DNA from: Platanthera guangdongensis
Taxonomy: Eukaryota > Streptophyta > Magnoliopsida > Asparagales > Orchidaceae
Assembly (NCBI GenBank): GCA_039583875.1
Contig: CM077157.1
Span: forward strand, 78,926,346 to 78,990,345
Reading direction: 5' to 3'
DNA length: 64,000 nt
Part shown: positions 58,105 through 64,000 of the stretch, piece after piece
Layout of the letters: each line of letters opens with the position of its first letter
Position numbering within the stretch: the stretch's first letter is position 1
Position numbers and translations under genes: made by a program
Notes under the pieces: generated by a model
Seen by the model: only the letters and a program-made list of their open reading frames with translations
Databases searched by the model: none
What the model was told of the DNA's origin: nothing

Positions 58105-59374
58105 TCAAGGCATAATAAAATGATCATGATGGGTTGATAAAATTACGGATGAACTTGCCGCATCATCACACAACTTCACGACATTATCGCCTTCTTCCTC
58201 CTCGACAGTATCATTCATTAGATCCGTAGACACTTCCAATTCAGCCTCATCATTACTTCTTCCCCTCTCCTCATCATCTAAATCCTTCTTCAACTTCACA
58301 ATCTCAGACCTGCACTCAACTTCACTCAAATCCAAAGCAAACATAACAACGAGTAAGTCAGGATTTCCCGACGGATCATCGAGGACCACGATCATATTGG
58401 GTAGACCGGGATGATGTGATACCTTGGATGTCAGGGTCACAAAAACATCAACAATATGGATAATGGCACTAATCTCTTTCAAGAACGGGACACCTAAAAT
58501 TGGAATGGACTTGTTCTCCATGGGTCCCAACACTTGAATGTTAGTGATGACAGATGTGTTGTCCACTATAACCTCGACCTCCTTATCTTCCCCTTCAGTT
58601 ATCATAACTGATCATTTAGCTAGCACAAGAGAAGGTCATTCATCAATATCGATATTCAACTTGAGTTTTTCAACGTCTTGTAGGGAAAGAACAATGCGTG
58701 ATGAGCCAGAATCACATAACGCAATAGTCTTAACATCATTGTCATACACTCGATAACAACAGCATCCTCATGGAAACCATCCGACTTAGTTAAGATCTTC
58801 CCCAGTTCTCGTGGATTCCTTTTGGTGGTACTGGGGAGAGCACACTGAGCTTGCTCAGATAGCACTTGGGTCAACTGGCCTAGTTGCATCTCTAAGTTTC
58901 TTATGGAGGCGGTCTAGTTGGCCATATTTGATCAGGCCATATCAATAAACTTCTCCATCATTTCCTCAAGTGCTCTCTTTCTTTGCATAAGAGCACCCTG
59001 GGTTTAACCCGATTGAGTGTCCTCAGTTGGCTCCTAGATGTCCGAGCATCATATTAATACTAATCCGATAGTCATCATTGGCCAGCGACATTTTGATTAT
59101 AAGAAAAATTTGGGTGGTTTCTCACACTCAGGTTATATGCATTGGAGAACGACACAACATGATTTTGATTATTAACAAAATTAACACTCTATTATTCATT
59201 CAAATTTGAAAAATCCGAAGTTATCTCATCAGCAGGGCACTCAAATGCAAGGTGCCCGAAATTTCCATAACCATGGCATGAAATAGCCAAAATTGTGGCA
59301 GCGATAGAAGTTGGTCTTTTCAGCAACATCATGTTCTTGAATGGAGATGGTGAGGCAGTGGCTGGGGTTATCAT
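58105..59374 (-). pseudogene. Gag-protease relic of an Athila/Tat-like Ty3/gypsy element
   Basis: Minus strand, in order: a worn knuckle (CHGYGNFGHLAFEC, about 59270), the gag end QLGQLTQVLSEQAQCALPST followed by NPRE (58889-58800), then protease ALCDSGSSR (58722-58696) and 58605-58105 with IPILGVPFLKEISAIIHIVD. The LPSxT...NPRE text is familiar from Athila-type gag. The catalytic DSG is kept, but at least one frameshift and two stops separate the pieces. Assignment is by motif memory only. Confidence 0.6.
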
Positions 59375-59639
59375 AGTGTTTACTTCAAAGAGTTCCCTTG
59401 AATTCTTTGGGGTGTTCCTTCTGGAAGACCATGTGGAACTATGAATAGCTGTTATTTGGTCTATTGATCATAATGTCCCTGATTTGAAGAAGGCTCATAA
59501 GACAATAATATACACATATTTGTATTTGAAATATGTTCATGTTCAATATTTGTAGGTTGTCTACTATTCCATGAATAGACAGATTGATTCAGTCAGAACT
59601 TTGGCTGGACTCAAGATATGACTCAATTGAGAGAAAAAA

Positions 59640-60215
59640 ATTTACCTAAGTTCACAAGAGTTGAGTGAGCACACATCACTCAACTCCAGAATCCTAGAAG
59701 CGTTGACAGAAGCTTGGGCAATCAGAGCCACAGTGGTGCTGGACTCAAATATGGCTAAGTACATAAGCATTGACTGAAGACCTTTCACTAAACTCCTACT
59801 CAAAGAAAATCTGTCCAAAAACAGAAGCATTGAGTGAAGGAGGCTCACTCAATGCCTTATCAAAAATTCAGCAAAATCCAGATATGTTGAGTGTAGAAGA
59901 TTCACTCAACGCCTTTATCTATAAATTCTGCACAAGTCTAGAAGCATTGAGTGTTGAAGGTTCACTCAATGCATTCAGTAAGCGTAACTACCAAGTCCAA
60001 AAGCATTGAGTGAAGAACGTTTACTCTATGCCTTCAATCAAAAGAATTTGGCTAAGTACAAATGCATTGAGTAACGAAGGTTCACTCAACGTCTTATCAA
60101 TTCAACTATCAAAGGCAACAACATTGAGTGATGAAGGGTCACTCAATGCCTCAGATGTTAGGCAATTATTCAGCTAAGTGTTTTTACGTTGAGTTACTAG
60201 ACTTCACTCAACACA
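59640..60215. repeat. Inverted-repeat array, GCATTGAGTGA family
   Basis: Eight or nine units about 60 bp apart. The best is 59827-59855, with arms GCATTGAGTGA and TCACTCAATGC around 7 nt. Related to the 17341-17640 array of SIRE element A, but with A:T in place of G:C at the third stem position. Confidence 0.88.
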
Positions 60216-60239
60216 TGTGTAGATACTCCGTGTGATGGC

Positions 60240-60401
60240 ATGCCCCCTCCTCGACCATTTGAAGACGATGCTGACGATGCTGATGATGATCCGGTTGATA
60301 AGGCAATACAACTTAAGGACGTGAGGCGGCACGATGACGCAAATGGAAGGCTACGCTGCAACCTCCGCCCGCGGCGTGCTATAGCCACTGTTAAGAATTA
60401 G
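60240..60401 (+). CDS. Unrecognised small open frame
   Basis: 53 codons starting MPPPRPFEDDADDADDDPVD, acidic then Arg-rich. I recognise no domain. It runs into the first bases of the CRM-like LTR, so its natural end may have been displaced by that insertion. It could be a fragment of a transposon protein. Confidence 0.3.
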   Translation: MPPPRPFEDDADDADDDPVDKAIQLKDVRRHDDANGRLRCNLRPRRAIATVKN

Positions 60402-61300
60402 CCTTATTTATTTCATTTTCTTGAACCCTATTTTATATTTGGAATATAAAATTATCCTATGTTTAAGTGGTAATTTTATATTCATTGCATGTTTTATTAT
60501 TTTTAATTTTGAACACTTTTAATATTGGTGTGCAATTAGCCATTCGGATGGATGAGATTACATCTCCATCATGAAGGGTTAAGGCTTGTTTGTAACTCCT
60601 ATATAAGGAGGCTTTCTTATGAGATAATTAGAGAAGATTGAAAACCTAATTTCCTCCTTGGGAAATTTCGGCCAAGAGGAGTGTTCTCCAAGCCGCCGCC
60701 CCCTTGTGTGGTGTGAAGCCGTCGCCCTCTTGCTCCCTCCATCCGTTTAGTGCGACTCCGGCGCGGTTTCCTTCGGTGCGACTCCTTGGAAGAAGGTTGC
60801 AAATCATTCGGTGTGATGCCGGTGGATCCGTGGAGAGATTGATTCTCCCACAGTTATCTTGTGTGAAAGCTTTCCGGTTGGGTAATCTCTCCCCCCTCCC
60901 TTGTGTGATTTCTTCTCTTTAGTTGTGGTGGTTTTCGCAAATCGTTTTCTCTGGATCGTTAATTTAATCGCTGCATGTTTTGAATCGAAATCACCATTGC
61001 AAGGCTTTTTATTTCCGGATCGGGTGGATCCTATTTGCCTGAGCGGATCTTGGCCTATAGCCTTGGTCTTGTTCTCAAAAAGGAGTGGCAACCTTTGTGT
61101 TTTCTTGGGGAATATTCCGACTCAAATTTCCGATCGTTGTTTTCGAGTCGACCATTCCTCCTTGTTGTTCGTGCTGCGTTCTTGTGACGAGGAACTATGG
61201 TGGGCGATAGGTGTTGTGTAGGTGCGGTAGATCTATGACGTTTAGAGCGGAGATAGAGCGTTAGCTTCATGGAGATCTCCGATCTGACATCCATACATCA
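60389..61300 (+). repeat. 5' LTR of a CRM-like chromovirus (912 bp)
   Basis: Proposed from TGTTAAGAATTAGCC to CATACATCA, followed by a primer site. It has a good TATA box (60600) and a C/T-rich transcribed part. The second LTR lies beyond the window, so the left edge is unconfirmed. Confidence 0.75.
60600..60606 (+). promoter_or_regulatory. TATA box of the CRM-like LTR
   Basis: TATATAA, embedded in CTCCT-atata-AGGAG (60596-60610). Confidence 0.75.
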
Positions 61301-61303
61301 ATT

Positions 61304-61316
61304 TGGTATCAGAGGG
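61304..61316 (+). promoter_or_regulatory. Primer-binding site of the CRM-like element
   Basis: TGGTATCAGAGGG, complementary to initiator tRNA-Met, 3 nt after the LTR. An untranslated leader of about 260-310 nt, T/A-rich and without features, follows to the gag start. Confidence 0.9.
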
Positions 61317-61576
61317 AGGTTGTTTCAACTCCCACGTTGCAAACATCCTCTCTACATTTCTTGTTGGCCGATCAGATCTTGAAAAAATAAAAAAAAAATT
61401 ATTTTTTGTGGTCTGCCAATAGCGGGCTGAAATCTTTATTTTTCAGCAAAAATTCAAAACAAAATTTTTTTAATGATCTACGTGTTATTCACATCGGGAA
61501 ACTATAAAAATATCTTATTTTCAGTATAGTTACAGCCCTAGGAAAAATCAACTTTCCAAAATTTTTCTAAACCTGA

Positions 61577-62325
61577 ATGCGCACTAGGCTCAGATCGGAA
61601 TATTCGACTCCGTCTACGTCTAGGATGGCTGCGAATGAGCATGGGGATCCCAACACCGAGGCCATAGCAGGGCTGCGTACTGAAATAATGGAGCTTAGGG
61701 ACATGTTAACACAGATCCTACAAAACCATGCTAGGCCACCCCCGCCACCCGTTAATGTTGACCGGCCCAACCGGCACCAACATAACTCTGATTCGGATTC
61801 TGATGGGGACTCTCCGCGGGTGCCCACTAGAGGACACCGCCCCGAGCGAGACTTTGATATTACCAGGGCCATTAAGATAAATGCCCCCACTTATGATGGC
61901 ATGGGAGATCCCCAAATCTTCCTAAACTGGACGGTGGACATGGAGTGTTACTTCGAGTGGCACAACCTGACGGATCACCAAAAGGTCCAAGTTGCCTGGA
62001 TGAAGTTAACCGGTCATGCAAACACGTTTTGGCTGAATGAGGAGCGAAGATTAGGAACCGGGCACGGAGCCCCCCTTATAGGATGTCCAGTAATGAAGAA
62101 CCTGTTGACCGATCAGTAGGTTCCCGCGTACCATCAGACGTAGATGTTCGATGAGCTTGCCACTCTGCGGCAGGGCTCAAACTCGGTAGCTGAATTAATG
62201 GGTGAACTTAAGGACCGTATGGTGAGATGTGACCTTAGGGAGATCCCCGAAGTCACTTTATCTAGATTTCGAAAAGGCCTTAACTCCGATATCCAAAGGA
62301 AGCTCTTGCGATATGGGCATATACG
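61577..62325 (+). pseudogene. Gag of the CRM-like element (two stops, one frameshift)
   Basis: Possible starts at 61577 or 61625 (MAANEHGDPNTEA). A coiled N-terminal helix (IAGLRTEIMELRDMLTQIL) and an Asp/Ser-rich stretch precede the Gag core (APTYDGMGDPQIFLNWTVDM, WMKLTGHANTFWLNEE). TAG stops lie at 62117-62119 and 62141-62143. The same frame resumes (LRQGSNSVAELMGELKDRM, VTLSRFRKGLNSDIQRKL) until a frameshift near 62320. Downstream gag, protease and RT continue in the next frame. Confidence 0.85.
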
Positions 62326-64000
62326 GACTTGAGCACGACTTTCAATGCCACCTTGGACATTGAAAAACACCTAGCCTCTGAGGCTCACTCCCGTTACGCT
62401 CATGCGAAGAACAAGTCCACCACTGGGGCATCTTCTTCCACATACCCTGATAAGGGAAAGTTCAAATCCACCGAGTCAAAGTCAATCGTGATCACCGCTA
62501 GGAACACCAAGAACCCTGCGAGTGAGCGTGTCCCTATACGGAAGGTTAGCAAGGCTAACACCACTTGTTTCTCTTGCGGCATTCAAGGCCACTATGCCTA
62601 CGAATGCCCAACAAAGACAAAAAACCTAGCCTTATTAGAGCCAACTACCGACCCTGACGATTATGTATACGAGGCCGCAGAGGAGAGTAACCCTGAAGGA
62701 GTCCCTAGTGACTTAGAGGACGATCACCCCCTTATGGTGATGCCTTGTATTTTGACCACTCCTCGTCCATTAGATGATTGGAAGAGGACGAGCATATTTT
62801 CTCTGATTTTTAAGAGTGGTGAGAAGCTTTGCAAGCTGATTGTTGATAGTGGTAGCTGCGTGAATGTCGCATCTGAGAACGCCGTTGCACGTATGTCCTT
62901 GATCACGGAACCACACCCGACCCCATATCAGGTCGCTTGGATCAACAAGATCTCTGTACCCGTTACCAAGAGCTGCCTGGTCCCACTCTCAATCAAATCC
63001 TACATTGATGAGGTGCGGTGTGATGTCCTTCCGATGGACGCTTGTCATGTGTTATTAGGCCGCCCTTGGCTATACGACCGTGATGTTACACATTTTGGTA
63101 GAGCCAACAATTATGAGTTCAAATTCAATGGCAAAACCATCACTTTGAAGCCGACCATCTCAAAGGAGCCCGTAGTCTTGGCTAAGGACACCAATATTCC
63201 GGTAGAACGGAAAACGTTGAACCTAGTTGGTAGGAAAGAGTTTGAGAGAGATCCGTTCTTTGATGGAATTATGTATGCTCTAGTCCTCTTAAGTGCGAAG
63301 CCCGATTCTAGCATTTTGGATGAGTTACCTAGTGAGTTATGGGTACTGTTGGAGGAGTATAGGGATGTGTACCCGGATAAGTTGCCGCCCACGTTACCCC
63401 CGCTTAGGAATATCCAGCATGCGATAGATCTCATCCCGGGGTCTTCCTTGCCAAATCAGCGCCATTATCGACTCCACCCCGCAACTCACCTGGAGTTGCA
63501 GTCTCAGATAGAGGGCTTGCTAGAGAAAGGTTTTATTGGGACTAGTATGAGTCCATGTGCTGTACTAGCCCTACTTGCCCCCAAGAAGGATGGTACATGG
63601 CGGATGTGCGTTGATAGCCGGGCTATCAAAAAAATCACCATCAAGTATAGGTTCCCCATTCCCCGCCTAGATGATTTGTTGGATGTCTTGTCTGGAGCCA
63701 CCATATTCTCCAAATTAGATCTTCGGAGTGGCTATCTCCAGATTAGGATACGAGAGGGCGATGAGTGGAAGACGACATTTAAGTCGAAGGATGGTCTGTA
63801 CAAATGGCTTGTGATGCCCTTTGGGTTCTCCAATGCCCCTAGTACCTTCTCCCGGATGATGGCACATGTCTTTCAGCCATTCATGGGGAAGTTCGTTGTA
63901 GTATACTTTGACGATATTCTGATTTATAGCACTTCTACTACCGAGCACATCTCCCACATGAGTGTGATCCTTTCCACCCTGCCGAAGGAGACTTTATTTC
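62326..64000 (+). CDS. Gag end, protease and reverse transcriptase of the CRM-like element (runs off window)
   Basis: One frame with no stop to the window end, over 550 codons. In order: gag tail (DLSTTFNATLDIEKHLASEA), zinc knuckle CFSCGIQGHYAYEC (about 62568), an acidic linker, protease IVDSGSCVNVAS (about 62842) with MDACHVLLGRPW, then RT: LPPTLPPLRNIQHAIDL, PCAVLALLAPKKDGTWRMC, YRFPIPRLDDLL, FSKLDLRSGYLQIRI, MPFGFSNAPSTFSRMM and catalytic VYFDDILIYS. The protease style and YFDD box fit CRM/Galadriel-type chromoviruses. No intron separates gag and protease here, unlike Tekay elements A and B. Broken only by its upstream gag lesions. Confidence 0.9.

Noticed and set aside
61304..61316. tRNA gene fragments at the TGGTATCAGAG strings
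   Set aside because: These are primer-binding sites next to LTR ends; no cloverleaf surrounds them.

Overview
The window is plant nuclear DNA made almost wholly of LTR retrotransposons and their decayed remains; I found no host gene, tRNA, rRNA or CRISPR array. Evidence for a flowering plant with a large, repeat-rich genome: Tekay/Del-type and CRM-like Ty3/gypsy chromoviruses, SIRE-type Ty1/copia, initiator-tRNA-Met primer sites (TGGTATCAGA), 5-bp target duplications and nested insertion. The species cannot be named from the sequence.

Layout. (1) 1-8718: Tekay-type element A on the minus strand; its left LTR runs off the window. (2) 8719-18470: a decayed SIRE-type copia (minus; LTR 15514-18470) carrying copies of an unassigned LTR family called R1 here (8719-10051 and 10491-12091). 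(3) 18471-24927: stacked LTR-like remnants and AT-rich sequence with no recognised gene. (4) 24928-48294: Tekay-type element B on the plus strand, with 5.77-kb LTRs, a short deleted interior and a matching GCTGC duplication. Its right LTR is split by SIRE-type element B (37495-46584, duplication ATAAG). (5) 48295-54337: AT-rich DNA with a 495-bp tandem duplication, copia gag and LTR relics, and a third Tekay remnant. (6) 54338-59400: R1 copy C plus a decayed Athila/Tat-like gag-protease. (7) 59640-64000: a hairpin-repeat block, then a CRM-like chromovirus (LTR 60389-61300) whose gag-pol is still open at the window end.

Two signals stand out. First, Tekay elements A and B have unrelated LTRs, yet both carry an intron-like GT...AG insert (72 and 130 nt) at the same codon and the same phase 1, exactly between gag and protease. 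Each contains in-frame stops, and excision would leave one continuous frame. This suggests a splicing switch between Gag and Gag-Pol. Second, almost every LTR family here carries its own array of short inverted repeats. The stems differ from unit to unit but the differences are often paired, so complementarity is kept, while linkers or loops stay constant. The sequences differ between families, so this looks like a recurrent architecture rather than one shared repeat.

Coding states: element A is broken by frameshifts and stops; element B lacks reverse transcriptase; SIRE B is nearly one frame, with several in-frame stops and a frame change; the CRM-like element has a broken gag and an open protease-RT. 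Boundaries were read by eye. Clade names are by motif, not by database search.
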